Positions 1 through 8,344 of a stretch of DNA of 45,440 nucleotides are shown here, one piece after another. The DNA comes from Actinomadura rubrisoli (lineage in GTDB: Bacteria > Actinomycetota > Actinomycetes > Streptosporangiales > Streptosporangiaceae), in the NCBI RefSeq assembly GCF_004349215.1, contig NZ_SMKU01000031.1:1-45440 (forward strand), read 5' to 3'. The translations under genes were made by a program, and so were the position numbers. How positions within the stretch are numbered: position 1 is the stretch's first letter; each line of letters opens with the position of its first letter. The notes beneath the pieces are model-generated. The model was not told where the DNA came from, made no database searches, and was given only the letters and a program-made list of their open reading frames with translations.

Positions 1-89
1 TCCGGGGAAGCCTGTACTGAATCCACGGTGTACGATCGATGCCGGTTGCGCTGAACCGGTGTAACCGCAGGTAGATAGCAGGAGACCAA

Positions 90-165
90 GGGGCCTTAGC
101 TCAGTTGGTAGAGCACCGGCTTTGCAAGCCGGGTGTCAGGGGTTCGAATCCCCTAGGCTCCACCA
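90..165 (+). tRNA. alaT: tRNA-Ala (anticodon TGC)
   Basis: A full cloverleaf can be drawn. The acceptor stem GGGGCCT/AGGCTCC contains the G3:U70 pair that is the alanine identity element. The D arm is normal, the anticodon loop CTTTGCAAG carries TGC, the T loop is TTCGAAT, and the 3' CCA is encoded in the DNA. In actinobacteria this gene usually follows gyrA and tRNA-Ile, which would lie just left of the window. It decodes GCN alanine codons. The 3' end faces an integrase remnant, so it probably served as an attachment site. Confidence 0.97.
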
Positions 166-170
166 GCCGA

Positions 171-203
171 AACGCCCTCATCCCGATCGCGGATGAGGGC
201 GTT
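171..203 (+). terminator. Intrinsic terminator after tRNA-Ala
   Basis: A perfect 13-bp stem (AACGCCCTCATCC with GGATGAGGGCGTT) and a 7-base loop start six bases after the CCA end of the tRNA. It lacks a long T run, as is common for actinobacterial terminators. Confidence 0.8.
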
Positions 204-221
204 CGTGCGATTAGCGTGCGA

Positions 222-458
222 TTAGGCCACCGGGACGAGAACCCCGCCGAGTCCGCCATCCTCCTCCTCGTCATCGTCGCGGCCCCGCTCTGCCCTGATC
301 TTGTCGTTGAGCGCGGTCGCGATCGCCCGTCCCGCCGCCGAGGTCGAGTGCTGGTAGATCATCGCCGCTCGGACGCTGTCGTGCCCCACACGGTCCATGA
401 GGTCACGCAGGCTTGCCCCGCTCTGCGCGGCGAGGGTGTTGCCCGTGGGCCGCAGGGA
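222..458 (-). pseudogene. C-terminal remnant of a tyrosine-family integrase
   Basis: Read from about 458 down to a TAA at 222-224, this gives about 78 residues typical of the end of an actinobacterial phage or ICE integrase. Box II reads LRPTGNTLAA (the usual His of LRHTG is Pro). It is followed by SLRDLMDRVGHDS (the conserved LGH box) and AAMIYQHST with the nucleophile Tyr, then an acidic tail. No integrase sequence is found upstream of the LR motif, so most of the protein, including the first catalytic Arg, is gone. The stop lies about 57 bases from the tRNA-Ala 3' end and the gene points toward it, the usual arrangement of an element integrated in a tRNA gene. I infer a lost integrative element. 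No second copy of the tRNA end is visible in the window. Confidence 0.85.
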
Positions 459-685
459 ACAGGCAAGAGGGGCTGGTCAGAACTGTCTCCCGCTAATGCT
501 GGAGGAGTCGTTGACTGAGGAGATCTGGTTCTACGAGTAAGCATTATTGCGGTCTGTTGGTTGGTCTGGGGCTGATGTTCTGTGGAGCGCGCGTTTGGCG
601 GGCGCTTGTGCCCTTTTGGTGGCTGCTGTGTTCGGAATCGGCCAGTTTGTTTGTGAGGGGCGATTCTGGAGCTGGACGGTGTGGG

Positions 686-718
686 GCCCAGGTCGGGAAA
701 GCTTGTTCCGGCCTGGGC
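686..718 (-). terminator. Hairpin downstream of the DUF4386-like gene
   Basis: GCCCAGG and CCTGGGC close a hairpin of about 13 bp (one mismatch or bulge) located 17 bases beyond the stop of the minus-strand membrane protein. A TTTT run flanks it on the plus strand. Confidence 0.55.
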
Positions 719-734
719 TTTTGGCTTGTATGGG

Positions 735-1379
735 TCAGGCGGTGGGCTGGCGGCGGGCGCTTCGGAGCAGGGCGATGCTGACGGCGAGGATCCAGTAGCT
801 GAGAATGGCGCCCATCAAGGCGGTCGTGCCCCAGCCGTTCGCGGCGTAGAAGTTCGCGGGGGTGTTGCCGAAGAAGAGGGACGGGACGAAGGCCAGGTTG
901 ATCAGCGCCAGGGCGTAGGCCGAGCGGCTCGTCCAGCGGGGCAGGGCGCGGGTGTGGGCGAGGGCGTAGCCGACGGCGGTCAGGAAGAATGCCAGCAGTA
1001 GGCGGCCGATGGATCCGTAGAGGATGTACGTGCCGTCCACGGTGATGGTCGGGTCGATCGGGTGGTCTGAGGCGATGACGGCGCCTGCTTCCAGGCCGCT
1101 GGAAACGAAGGTGACCGTCACGTATACCAGGCCCGCCGCGAAGGCGAGTGAGCCCACCCATTCGTATTCGGGATTCACGCGCTTGACGAGTTCGCGGAAG
1201 CCCGTCACGAAGGCGAGGAGGAAGCCGAGGGCGAAAAGACCGATGAGGAGGCGGCTCAGGACATTGGAGGCCGGAGGTTCGTCCGAGTAGACGAAGTACA
1301 GCGGGACTTCAAGGATGAGCGCGGCGGCGGACGCGGCGCCGGCGATGCCGGTGAAGCGCCGGGCGATGGTCTCGTTCAT
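735..1379 (-). CDS. DUF4386-like multi-pass membrane protein
   Basis: A protein of 214 residues starting at ATG 1379, six bases after an AGAGGA ribosome binding site. An upstream in-frame ATG lacks such a site. About six hydrophobic segments are visible, beginning with a small-residue helix near residues 10-28 (TGIAGAASAAALILEVPLY). Later loops contain FGNTPANFYAANGWGTTALM near residue 175. The size and pattern resemble the DUF4386 family of uncharacterised actinobacterial membrane proteins, usually found alone or beside regulators. No catalytic motif is visible. The gene stands alone between the integrase scar and a remnant region. A transport role is possible but nothing in the sequence shows it. 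Confidence 0.7.
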   Translation of the reverse strand: MNETIARRFTGIAGAASAAALILEVPLYFVYSDEPPASNVLSRLLIGLFALGFLLAFVTGFRELVKRVNPEYEWVGSLAFAAGLVYVTVTFVSSGLEAGAVIASDHPIDPTITVDGTYILYGSIGRLLLAFFLTAVGYALAHTRALPRWTSRSAYALALINLAFVPSLFFGNTPANFYAANGWGTTALMGAILSYWILAVSIALLRSARRQPTA

Positions 1380-1504
1380 GGGAAATCCTCTGTGGGAGGT
1401 GAATTGCCGATGAACGTAATCTTGTGCCTTTGTGTCGGGCATGTCGGTGGGACTGAGGAGTGGCTGCCGGTAGGGCTACCACTACCTTTGCGTGACGTGT
1501 GGGG

Positions 1505-1818
1505 CTAGTTCCCGGACAATCGGTTCCGTGGTGGAGCGACGGGTGCAGATGGCGTGGCTCGCACCTTCGTGGGCACCTGGTTGGGCGAGAGTGTGCGGAG
1601 CCACGGGAGTGCGGTCGCCGAGATCACGGTGGGGCCCGCCCAGTGGGTGCGGGACGCGGTGACGAGCGCGTTGAACGCGTAGCCGGTGGATTCGAACGCG
1701 CTGAGGAGAGGTCGTCCCTCATCGTCCGGCCGCGCGTCTTGCGGGCGAAGGACCAGCGCGGTCAGCTTGATGGTCGTCTGGATGCGGCGGGGCCGGACGG
1801 CAGGGCTGAGCGGGGCGG
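1505..1818 (-). other. Coding-like remnant without a start (unrecognised)
   Basis: In the frame ending at TAG 1505-1507 the minus strand stays open from the end of the frameshifted GlxA gene. Most of its codons end in G or C, as in true genes of this genome. It includes stretches such as TIKLTALVLRPQD and ESTGYAFNALVTASRTHWAG. No ATG or GTG with a ribosome binding site precedes it. I do not recognise the product. It may be a gene fragment left by the same decay that broke the neighbouring regulator, or a chance reading frame. Confidence 0.3.
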
Positions 1819-2786
1819 TCAGGATGCGGTGGAGCGGAAGGTGCGGCGGTAGGCGGACGGGGAGGTCTTCATTGCGCGGCTGAAGTGGTGCCGGAAGGTG
1901 ACCGGGCTTTCGAATCCGACGGCTGCGCCGATCTCCTCGATCGGCATGGCGGCGTCCTCCAGGAGGGGAAGTGACGCCATGATCCGCTGGGTGATGACCC
2001 AGCGGAGCGGGCTCGTGCCGGTCTGCCGGTTGAAGTGCCGGATGAAAGTGCGCGGCGCGACGCGCGCTTCGCGGGCCATGGCGGCCACCGTGATCGGTTC
2101 CGCTAGGTGGGCGAGCGCCCAGGTCATGCTGCGCACGACCGCGTCGTCCTCCGGTGGGGCACCGCCCACGGCGGCCTCCACGAACTGCGCCTGCCCGCCC
2201 TCGCGGTGCGGTGGGACGACCAGCCGCCGCGCGACCGCGTTGGCGACGCGGGCCCGTGGTCGCGGCGGACGAGGTGCAGGCACATGTCGAGACCGGCGGC
2301 GCTGCCGGCGCCGGTGAGCACGTCGTCGCCGTCCACGTACAGGACGTCCGGTGTGACGCGGACGTGTGGGTACCGGCGCTGGAGCAGGTCCGCGTACTGC
2401 CAGTGGGTGGTGGCCTCGCGGCCGTCCAGCAGGCCGGCGGCGGCGAGCGCGAACGCGCCCGAGCAGATGGACACGATGCGGGCGCCGCGCGTGTGGGCGT
2501 CTCGCAGGGCGGCGATGACCTCGGCGGGCGGGTCGCTCCGGACGTCGGCGGCGACGACCATCACCGTGTCCGCGGACGCGAACGTGTCCAGGCCGTATTC
2601 GGCGGTCATCGCGAGGCCGCCTACGGTGCGCATCGGGCCGCGTTCGAGCGAGCAGACCCGCAGGTCGTACCAGGGGACGTCCAGCTCAGGACGGGGGAGC
2701 CCGAAGACCTCCACGACAGATCCCAGCTCGAACGGCGCCATGCCGTCGAAGGCCAGGACGGAGACGGTGTGGCGACCGATGCGCAT
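1819..2786 (-). pseudogene. GlxA-family AraC-type regulator, frameshifted
   Basis: The first frame (2786 to about 2250) gives a DJ-1/PfpI-like domain starting HTVSVLAFDGMAPFELGSVV, with the nucleophile-elbow motif SICSGAFALAAAG and a TTHW motif. These are hallmarks of GlxA regulators (amidotransferase-like sensor plus AraC DNA-binding domain). The second frame (about 2255 to 1819) supplies the two helix-turn-helix units, with APRTFIRHFNRQTGTSPLRW and GFESPVTFRHHFSRAMKTSP. The frames join at GGGCCC near 2250-2256. Inserting one base there restores the usual HGARVANAVARRLV motif. The shift is therefore a one-base deletion or a sequencing error. The gene is divergent from the rhodanese gene (100-bp gap) and may once have controlled it. 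Confidence 0.85.
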
Positions 2787-2886
2787 GGCGGGATATTAGC
2801 GGTCGGAGGCATTCATGCCACTTTTGAGCCGGGGTGATCGAGCCGGAGGATCGAGGTGTTCGCAGCCGTAGTCGAAGGAGAAGCAG

Positions 2887-3336
2887 ATGAACACGATGGC
2901 CGCGTCCGCAGATGAGGCGCGACGGCACTTCGCCGCCCGGCTGGCCTTCGAGACGGACGTCTCCGACGTCGCCGCCCACCTGGACGCCGGGGCCGGGGGC
3001 GTTGTGATCGTGGACACGCGGAGCGCCGAGAGTTGGGCGCAGGGCCGCGTCGCGGGCGCGGTCCACCTGCCGACCGCGGAGATCGCCGAGCGCGCGGAGA
3101 CGGTCGTCCCGTCCGGCGCGACGGTGGTCGTCTACTGCTGGGGTCCCGGTTGCAACGGCGGGACGAAGGCGGCGCTGGAGTTCGCCGAGCTCGGCTACCC
3201 CGTCAAGGAGATGATCGGGGGGTTCGAGTACTGGGTGCGGGAGGGCTTCGCGGTGGAGACCGGTGGCGGGACGGTCACGCGCCGCTCCCCCGATCCGCTG
3301 ACGGCTCCGGCCGGCGGCGTCTCGTGTGCCTGCTGA
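2887..3336 (+). CDS. Rhodanese-like sulfurtransferase domain protein
   Basis: A single-domain protein of 149 residues. The rhodanese fold is marked by VVIVDTRSAESWAQGRVAGA (residues about 39-58) and by the active-site loop YCWGPGCNGG, with Cys84 in the catalytic position and a second Cys at 89. The C-terminus ends CAC, two more cysteines. Rhodanese domains carry sulfur as a cysteine persulfide. The physiological acceptor cannot be read from sequence. ATG 2887 follows an AAGGAG site. It is divergent from the broken GlxA regulator, and such pairs are frequent in actinobacteria. Cytoplasmic, no signal peptide. Confidence 0.88.
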   Translation: MNTMAASADEARRHFAARLAFETDVSDVAAHLDAGAGGVVIVDTRSAESWAQGRVAGAVHLPTAEIAERAETVVPSGATVVVYCWGPGCNGGTKAALEFAELGYPVKEMIGGFEYWVREGFAVETGGGTVTRRSPDPLTAPAGGVSCAC

Positions 3337-3557
3337 CCCACCGCGACGGACACCGGCGAACGTGAGGGGGTGAAACGGTCCAAAGTGGGGCGTGATACCA
3401 AGGGTTCCGTCCGGGACGGGGCATAAGGAGGTACCCCGACGACGTTAGACTGAACAAATCACTCTTCGGCGCCCCAATGGCGCCAGGCTCGTCCTTGCAG
3501 CCCACTGATCTCATCGTGGTGCCTCCCGAGACGTGCCCCCCTCTCGGAAGGTACTGC

Positions 3558-5126
3558 GTGACCACAGCTGCTGCTGCTCATAACCCGTCTGCCGACGTGC
3601 CCGCGACCGCGGGTGAGGAGCGGGTCCCCTCCTTCGCCGAGCTCGGCCTCCCGTCGGTGTTGGTGTCCGCCCTGGCCCGCCAGGGCATCGAGGCCCCGTT
3701 CCCCATCCAGACCGCCGCGATCCCCGACGTGATGGCGGGACGTGACGTGCTCGGCCGCGGCAAGACCGGCTCCGGCAAGACGCTCGCCTTCGGGCTGCCG
3801 ATGCTCGCCCGCCTCGCCGGCCGCAAGGCCGCGCCGAAGCGTCCGCTGGCGCTCATCCTCGTGCCGACCCGCGAGCTGGCCCAGCAGGTCCAGACCAACC
3901 TGGAGCCGCTCGGCCGCGGCCTCGGGCTGCACTTCAAGACCGTTATCGGCCAGACCTCGATGTTCAAGCAGATCGACGCGCTGCGCCGCGGCGTCGAGAT
4001 CCTGGTCGCCACCCCCGGCCGGCTCAAGGACCTCATGCGGCAGGGCGCCTGCGACCTGTCCGACATCGAGATCGCGGTGCTGGACGAGGCCGACCACATG
4101 GCCGACATGGGCTTCCTGCCCGACGTCACCGACATCCTCGACCAGGCCAAGCGCGGCGGGCAGCGCCTGCTGTTCTCGGCCACCCTGGACAAGGACGTCG
4201 ACGTCCTGGTGAAGCGCTACCTGAACGACCCGGTGAACCACGCCATCGGCCCGGTGGACGAGTCCGTCGACACCATGGAGCACCACCTGCTGCTGGTGGC
4301 GCCCAAGGAGAAGAGCGCGATCACCGCCGAGATCGCCAACCGCGAGGGCCGGACGATCCTGTTCGCCCGCACCAAGCACGGCGTCGACCGGCTGGCCAAG
4401 CAGCTCGTCCAGGTCGGCGTCCGCGCGGCGGGCCTGCACGGCGGCAAGAGCCAGGGGCTGCGCACGCGGACGCTCGCCGAGTTCCGCGAGGGCACGATCA
4501 GCGTGCTGGTCGCGACCGACGTCGCCGCCCGCGGCATCCACGTGGACGATGTGACTTTGGTCATGCACGTCGACCCGCCCGCCGACAGCAAGGACTACAT
4601 GCACCGCGCGGGACGGACGGCGCGGGCCGGCGAGCGCGGCACCGTCGTCACGCTCGTCCTGCCGCACCAGGTGCGCGCCACGTCCGCGATGACGCGCCGG
4701 GCCGGCATCAACGCGCCCCGGGTCAAGGTGTCCTCCGGCGACGCGGAGCTGGTCAAGCTGACCGGCGCGCGGCAGCCGTCCGGCATCCCGATCCCGGAGC
4801 CGATCATCCCCGAGCGTCCCCGCCGCGAGGGCGGCCGGGGCCGTCAGGGCGGCGGCCGCCGCGGTGGAGGCGGCCGCGGGTTCGGCGGCGGCGGCCGCGG
4901 GCCGCGCTCGTTCGACCGCCAGGACGGCGGCCAGCGGCGTGAGGGCTCCCGTCCCGACGCCCGCGGCGAGGGCGGACACAGCCCGTACGCCGGCGGCGGT
5001 GAGCGCCGCGGGGGCAGCGGTCCCCGCGCCGGCGGCAGCTCGCACGGCAACCGTCGTGGCGGCTCGTACGGGTCCGGCGGCCAGCGCCGCGAGGGCGGCG
5101 ACCGCAGTCCTGCCCGCTACAACTGA
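3558..5126 (+). CDS. DEAD-box ATP-dependent RNA helicase
   Basis: GTG 3558 is preferred because GGAAGG lies six bases upstream, giving 522 residues. The earlier in-frame ATG at 3477 adds a non-conserved leader. Motifs in order: Q motif region (PFPIQTAAIPDVMAGRD), Walker A GKTGSGKT (about 68-75), PTRELA, TPGR, DEAD (about 176-179), SAT (about 207-209), ARGIHV and the arginine-finger motif HRAGRTARAG. From about residue 420 the protein is a long Gly/Arg/Ser-rich tail with RGG-like repeats, typical of RhlE- and CsdA-like helicases that remodel ribosomal or structured mRNA. It has no TM segment. It is transcribed alone and is closed by a strong terminator. Confidence 0.95.
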   Translation: MTTAAAAHNPSADVPATAGEERVPSFAELGLPSVLVSALARQGIEAPFPIQTAAIPDVMAGRDVLGRGKTGSGKTLAFGLPMLARLAGRKAAPKRPLALILVPTRELAQQVQTNLEPLGRGLGLHFKTVIGQTSMFKQIDALRRGVEILVATPGRLKDLMRQGACDLSDIEIAVLDEADHMADMGFLPDVTDILDQAKRGGQRLLFSATLDKDVDVLVKRYLNDPVNHAIGPVDESVDTMEHHLLLVAPKEKSAITAEIANREGRTILFARTKHGVDRLAKQLVQVGVRAAGLHGGKSQGLRTRTLAEFREGTISVLVATDVAARGIHVDDVTLVMHVDPPADSKDYMHRAGRTARAGERGTVVTLVLPHQVRATSAMTRRAGINAPRVKVSSGDAELVKLTGARQPSGIPIPEPIIPERPRREGGRGRQGGGRRGGGGRGFGGGGRGPRSFDRQDGGQRREGSRPDARGEGGHSPYAGGGERRGGSGPRAGGSSHGNRRGGSYGSGGQRREGGDRSPARYN

Positions 5127-5133
5127 CGCATAC

Positions 5134-5177
5134 ACGAAGAGCCCTCGTCCCGGTTGCCCAGGACGAGGGCTCTTCGT
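5134..5177 (+). terminator. Strong terminator after the helicase
   Basis: A perfect 17-bp inverted repeat (ACGAAGAGCCCTCGTCC and its complement at 5161-5177) with a 10-base loop begins eight bases after the helicase stop. It can also end the convergent acyltransferase gene. Confidence 0.9.
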
Positions 5178-5251
5178 TGTTCGCGATGGTGGCATTCTCC
5201 GGGCTGTGGACGGGCGGCCTGCTCATATGGCCTTCCGGTCCATCGGGGACG

Positions 5252-6028
5252 TCAGCCGGCTTCCTCGCGGAGTTTGTCCTGGAGGATCTGCAGGCCCTCC
5301 AGGCCGTTCACGGACAGGGCGGCCAGCTCGTCCAGCGACATGAGGGGGCCGGAGCGCAGCGGCGGCTGCCAGCCGTTCTCCTTGTCGTGGCTGCGCAGGA
5401 CCTTGGCGGGGACGCCGCCGATCACCGAGTGGTCGGGGAACTCGCCGCGCACGACGGCGCCGCCCGCGACCGCGACGTTCCGGCCGAGCCGGGTGCCGGG
5501 CAGGACGATCGCGCCGGTGCCGATCCAGCAGCCGTCGCCGATCACCACCGGGTTGTTCTCCGGCCATTGCCGTCCGATGGGCGCGTCCAGGTCGCCGTAG
5601 GTGTGATTCTGGTCGGTGATGTAGACGTTCGGGCCGGTGAAGACGTGGTCGCCGATCTCGACGGACTGGTGGCCGACGATGTGCGTCCCGCGGCCGATCG
5701 AGCAGCTCCCGCCGATCTTGACGATGACGTCGGGGCCGAGGTCGAGCCCGGGGACGAAACCGGCGGAGATCGTGACGTGCGTCCCGACGAGGGTGTGGTC
5801 GCCGATCGAGATCCACGGCTCGCCGTAGATCGAGCCCACGGGGAAGCCGATGCAGGCGCCCTCGCCCAGGTAGGCGAACTTGCGGCGGCCCGGCGTGTGC
5901 GGGGTGATCTCGCCATGGCGCTGGATCCACTCCCAGGCGTGATGCACGGCCGTGTGCACGCCCTGGCGAGCCCGGTCCCTGGCCCGGGCGGCCAGAAGCT
6001 GCCGTATGGAGCGGGGTTTCGGCGACAT
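5252..6028 (-). CDS. Left-handed beta-helix (hexapeptide) acyltransferase
   Basis: With the start at ATG 6028 (reading MSPKPRSIRQLL) the protein has 258 residues. A further upstream ATG at 6073 is possible, and neither has a clear ribosome binding site. Hexapeptide repeats run through the middle: ISIGDHTLVGTHVTIS, IGRGTHIVGHQSVEIG, VIGDGCWIGTGAIVLPG and NVAVAGGAVVRGEFP, then VIGGVPAKVL. TDQNHTYGD supplies the catalytic-type His of the NodL/LacA/CysE-like superfamily. Such enzymes form trimers and move acetyl or other acyl groups from CoA to a sugar or similar acceptor. The acceptor is not predictable here. The N-terminus is basic and could touch membranes or nucleic acid. Confidence 0.88.
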   Translation of the reverse strand: MSPKPRSIRQLLAARARDRARQGVHTAVHHAWEWIQRHGEITPHTPGRRKFAYLGEGACIGFPVGSIYGEPWISIGDHTLVGTHVTISAGFVPGLDLGPDVIVKIGGSCSIGRGTHIVGHQSVEIGDHVFTGPNVYITDQNHTYGDLDAPIGRQWPENNPVVIGDGCWIGTGAIVLPGTRLGRNVAVAGGAVVRGEFPDHSVIGGVPAKVLRSHDKENGWQPPLRSGPLMSLDELAALSVNGLEGLQILQDKLREEAG

Positions 6029-6120
6029 GGCGTTCACCGTACCGGTTGGTAGGAACCCGCCGTCACCGGACATGGCGGAGGGCCCGGCCAGGACGGCAGG
6101 GCCCTCCGTTTCACGCCCCG

Positions 6121-6603
6121 CTAGTGCGGCGAATGTACCTGGCCATCGGCGTCGGTACCGCTGACCGTCATGGAGTCGGCCGAGGTGGCCGACCCGTCAC
6201 GTCCACCGGAGTCTCCGGCGATGTCGCGCATGGCGCTGCGCCTGGTCATCACCACGCCCGCCACCCCGAGCGCCGCCACCGCTCCCATCATCGCCATGAG
6301 CGGGGCGCGCCGGGGCCTGTTCGCCTTCGGCGGCTCCACCCGGTGGGCGACGTCACTGAGAAAGGTGCTCACCCGCGGAGCGAGCCCGGTCTCCACGTAC
6401 CCGGCCGCCTGCCGGAGCCGGGGAGCACCCCAGCCGCGGGCGGCCAGGACGCGCTCGGTGGCGACCGGCCCGATCCGCTCCGCCGCGGCGGAGGCACTCT
6501 GCCGGCACACTTCAGCGCCGTGGCGAGCCGCCTCCTGAGCGCGGCCGAGCCGCGTGAGGACTTCCTCCTGCGGCTTCCGGCGGATTCTGATCATTAGGGA
6601 CAC
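6121..6603 (-). CDS. Small membrane-anchored protein, DUF5324-like position
   Basis: GTG 6603 is chosen because GGGAGG lies six bases upstream, giving 160 residues beginning VSLMIRIRRKPQ. The first about 90 residues are helical, Ala/Arg/Glu-rich and probably coiled coil. A membrane segment follows (APLMAMMGAVAALGVAGVVM), and the tail is Ser/Asp-rich. In Streptomyces, proteins of the DUF5324 type occupy this site beside the cyclophilin gene. I infer a similar protein from position and architecture, without sequence proof. It is divergent from the cyclophilin gene, so the roughly 150-bp gap must hold both promoters. Function unknown. Confidence 0.65.
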   Translation of the reverse strand: MSLMIRIRRKPQEEVLTRLGRAQEAARHGAEVCRQSASAAAERIGPVATERVLAARGWGAPRLRQAAGYVETGLAPRVSTFLSDVAHRVEPPKANRPRRAPLMAMMGAVAALGVAGVVMTRRSAMRDIAGDSGGRDGSATSADSMTVSGTDADGQVHSPH

Positions 6604-6755
6604 GCTAACCTCCCTGTTTGCGAGGTCCTGTTCTGCACCCTTCCCCAAGACCCGGGGGTAAACCCTGTGTACACGATCGCTTGATCACTTAGCGTGAGGG
6701 ATTCGTGCATGTCCGGGACCGGCCCGAACACCCACTTCACGAGGAGGCGGCCAGC

Positions 6756-7280
6756 GTGGCCAACGAGATCTTCGCGACGCTCAACACGTCGCTCGGCAAG
6801 ATCGTGATCCAGCTCTACCCGGAGCAGGCGCCCGAGACCGTGGCGAACTTCGTCGAACTGGCGGAGGGGAACCGCGTCTGGCACGATCCGAACACCGGCC
6901 AGAAGACCGAGGCGCCGTTGTACAACGGCACCATCTTCCACCGCGTCATCAGCGGGTTCATGATCCAGGGCGGTGACCCGCTGGGCACCGGCACCGGCGG
7001 CCCCGGCTACCAGTTCAAGGACGAGTTCCACCCGGACCTGAAGTTCAACAAGCCGTACCTGCTGGCCATGGCCAACGCCGGGCCCGGCACCAACGGCTCG
7101 CAGTTCTTCATCACCATCAATGTCGCCGCCACGCAGCATCTGACGAACAAGCACACGATCTTCGGCAAGGTCATCGAGGGCACTAACATCGTTGACGAGA
7201 TCTCCAGAGTCCCCACGGACGCCCGGGACCGGCCGAAGCAGGACGTCGCCATCGAGTCGGTGACGATCGAGCGACGTTAG
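6756..7280 (+). CDS. ppiA: Cyclophilin-type peptidyl-prolyl cis-trans isomerase
   Basis: GTG 6756 follows GAGGAGG at a good distance. The 174-residue protein reads ANEIFATLNTSLGKIVIQLY at its start. The cyclophilin core is clear: FHRVISGFMIQGGDP (catalytic Arg in FHRV, with the FMIQGGDP strand), LAMANAGPGTNGSQFFIT and HTIFGKVIEG. It catalyses cis-trans isomerisation of proline bonds during folding. There is no signal peptide, so it is cytoplasmic. It has the same position as M. tuberculosis ppiA between tRNA-Ala and crgA. The rhomboid gene follows 62 bases later on the same strand. Confidence 0.96.
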   Translation: MANEIFATLNTSLGKIVIQLYPEQAPETVANFVELAEGNRVWHDPNTGQKTEAPLYNGTIFHRVISGFMIQGGDPLGTGTGGPGYQFKDEFHPDLKFNKPYLLAMANAGPGTNGSQFFITINVAATQHLTNKHTIFGKVIEGTNIVDEISRVPTDARDRPKQDVAIESVTIERR

Positions 7281-7342
7281 CCGTTTACTGGGGGAGACCC
7301 CTCCCAGGGTGAGACCTCGCCCCGGCCCCGACGGAGCCCCAG

Positions 7343-8236
7343 ATGAGCACAGAATCCAGTCCCGCCCCCGAGACCTCGGTGCCGACCTGCTACCGGCACC
7401 CGGGGCGGGAGACCTATGTGCGCTGCACGCGGTGCGACCGTTACATCTGCCCCGAGTGCATGCGGGACGCCGCGGTGGGGCACCAGTGCGTCGAATGCGT
7501 GGCCGAGGGCAACCGGGGCGTCCGGCGGGCCCGTCCCCACACGGCGCTGGGGGTCCGCGGGGCGTCGTCGTCGGTGCCGGTCGTCACGTACTCGCTCATC
7601 GGCGTCTGCGTGCTGGCCTATCTCGCCGAGCTGTCGTCCTGGCGCTTCATCACGGACTTCATGATGGTGGGCCAGGGCGTGCTGCCCAACGGGAAGATCG
7701 TCGGCGTCGCCGAGGGCGAGTGGTACCGGCTGTTCACCTCGATGTTCCTGCACCAGCGCGGCGGATCGTTCGGGATCACCCACATCCTGTTCAACATGTG
7801 GGCGCTGTGGGCGCTCGGCCCGGCGCTGGAGCAGGTCCTCGGCCGGTGGCGCTTCCTGGCGCTGTACGGGCTGGCGGGGCTGGGCGGGTCGGTGCTGCTC
7901 TACCTGGTCGACCCGGGCAACTCGGCGGTCGGCGCGTCCGGCGCCATCTTCGGCCTGTTCGGGGCGTTCTTCGTCATCGGCCGCAAGCTGGGCGGGCAGG
8001 TCGGGCCGATCGTGTTCCTGCTGGTGATCAACCTCGTGCTCACCTTCTCCGTGGACGGCATCTCCTGGGAGGGGCACATCGGCGGCCTGGTGGTCGGCGC
8101 GGCGCTGGCCGTGGCCTTCGCGTACGCGCCGGCCGCGCGCCGCCGGCTCGTCCACATCGCGGCGCCCGTGGTCATGTTCGGACTGCTCGCGGTTCTGGTG
8201 ATGGTCAAGACCGCGGAGCTCAGCCCGTCCATCTGA
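7343..8236 (+). CDS. Rhomboid family intramembrane serine protease with N-terminal zinc-finger
   Basis: 297 residues. The N-terminus has a B-box-like metal-binding cluster: Cys16, His19, Cys28, Cys31, Cys36, Cys39, His47, Cys49 and Cys52 (for example CTRCDRYICPEC). The rhomboid core then has about six or seven helices. HILFNMWALW carries the conserved Asn/His, GASGAIFGLF contains the nucleophile Ser199, and WEGHIGG contains the catalytic His244. Rhomboids cut transmembrane substrates within the bilayer. The combination with a cytosolic zinc finger is widespread in actinobacteria. The substrate is unknown. The gene sits between cyclophilin and the cell-division gene crgA, a conserved placement. 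Confidence 0.95.
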   Translation: MSTESSPAPETSVPTCYRHPGRETYVRCTRCDRYICPECMRDAAVGHQCVECVAEGNRGVRRARPHTALGVRGASSSVPVVTYSLIGVCVLAYLAELSSWRFITDFMMVGQGVLPNGKIVGVAEGEWYRLFTSMFLHQRGGSFGITHILFNMWALWALGPALEQVLGRWRFLALYGLAGLGGSVLLYLVDPGNSAVGASGAIFGLFGAFFVIGRKLGGQVGPIVFLLVINLVLTFSVDGISWEGHIGGLVVGAALAVAFAYAPAARRRLVHIAAPVVMFGLLAVLVMVKTAELSPSI

Positions 8237-8242
8237 CGGCTC

Positions 8243-8278
8243 GTGCGGAGGGGTGCGCGGGTGCGGAGGGGTGCGCGG
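8243..8278. repeat. 18-bp tandem repeat, two perfect copies
   Basis: The unit GTGCGGAGGGGTGCGCGG occurs twice back to back just after the rhomboid stop. No function is apparent. Confidence 0.85.
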
Positions 8279-8344
8279 GCACGGGTCTTCTCAGCGCATG
8301 CGGACGCCCGACTCCGGCCGGACGGCCGATTCCGGCCCCGCGCC

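Noticed and set aside
105..518. An open frame across tRNA-Ala and the integrase fragment
   Set aside because: It reads through the tRNA and against the integrase remnant; chance frame.
3459..5195. A 578-codon minus-strand open frame opposite the DEAD-box helicase
   Set aside because: It is Ala/Gly/Arg/Asp-rich text with no motif, and the plus strand carries every helicase motif; it is an artefact of high GC content.
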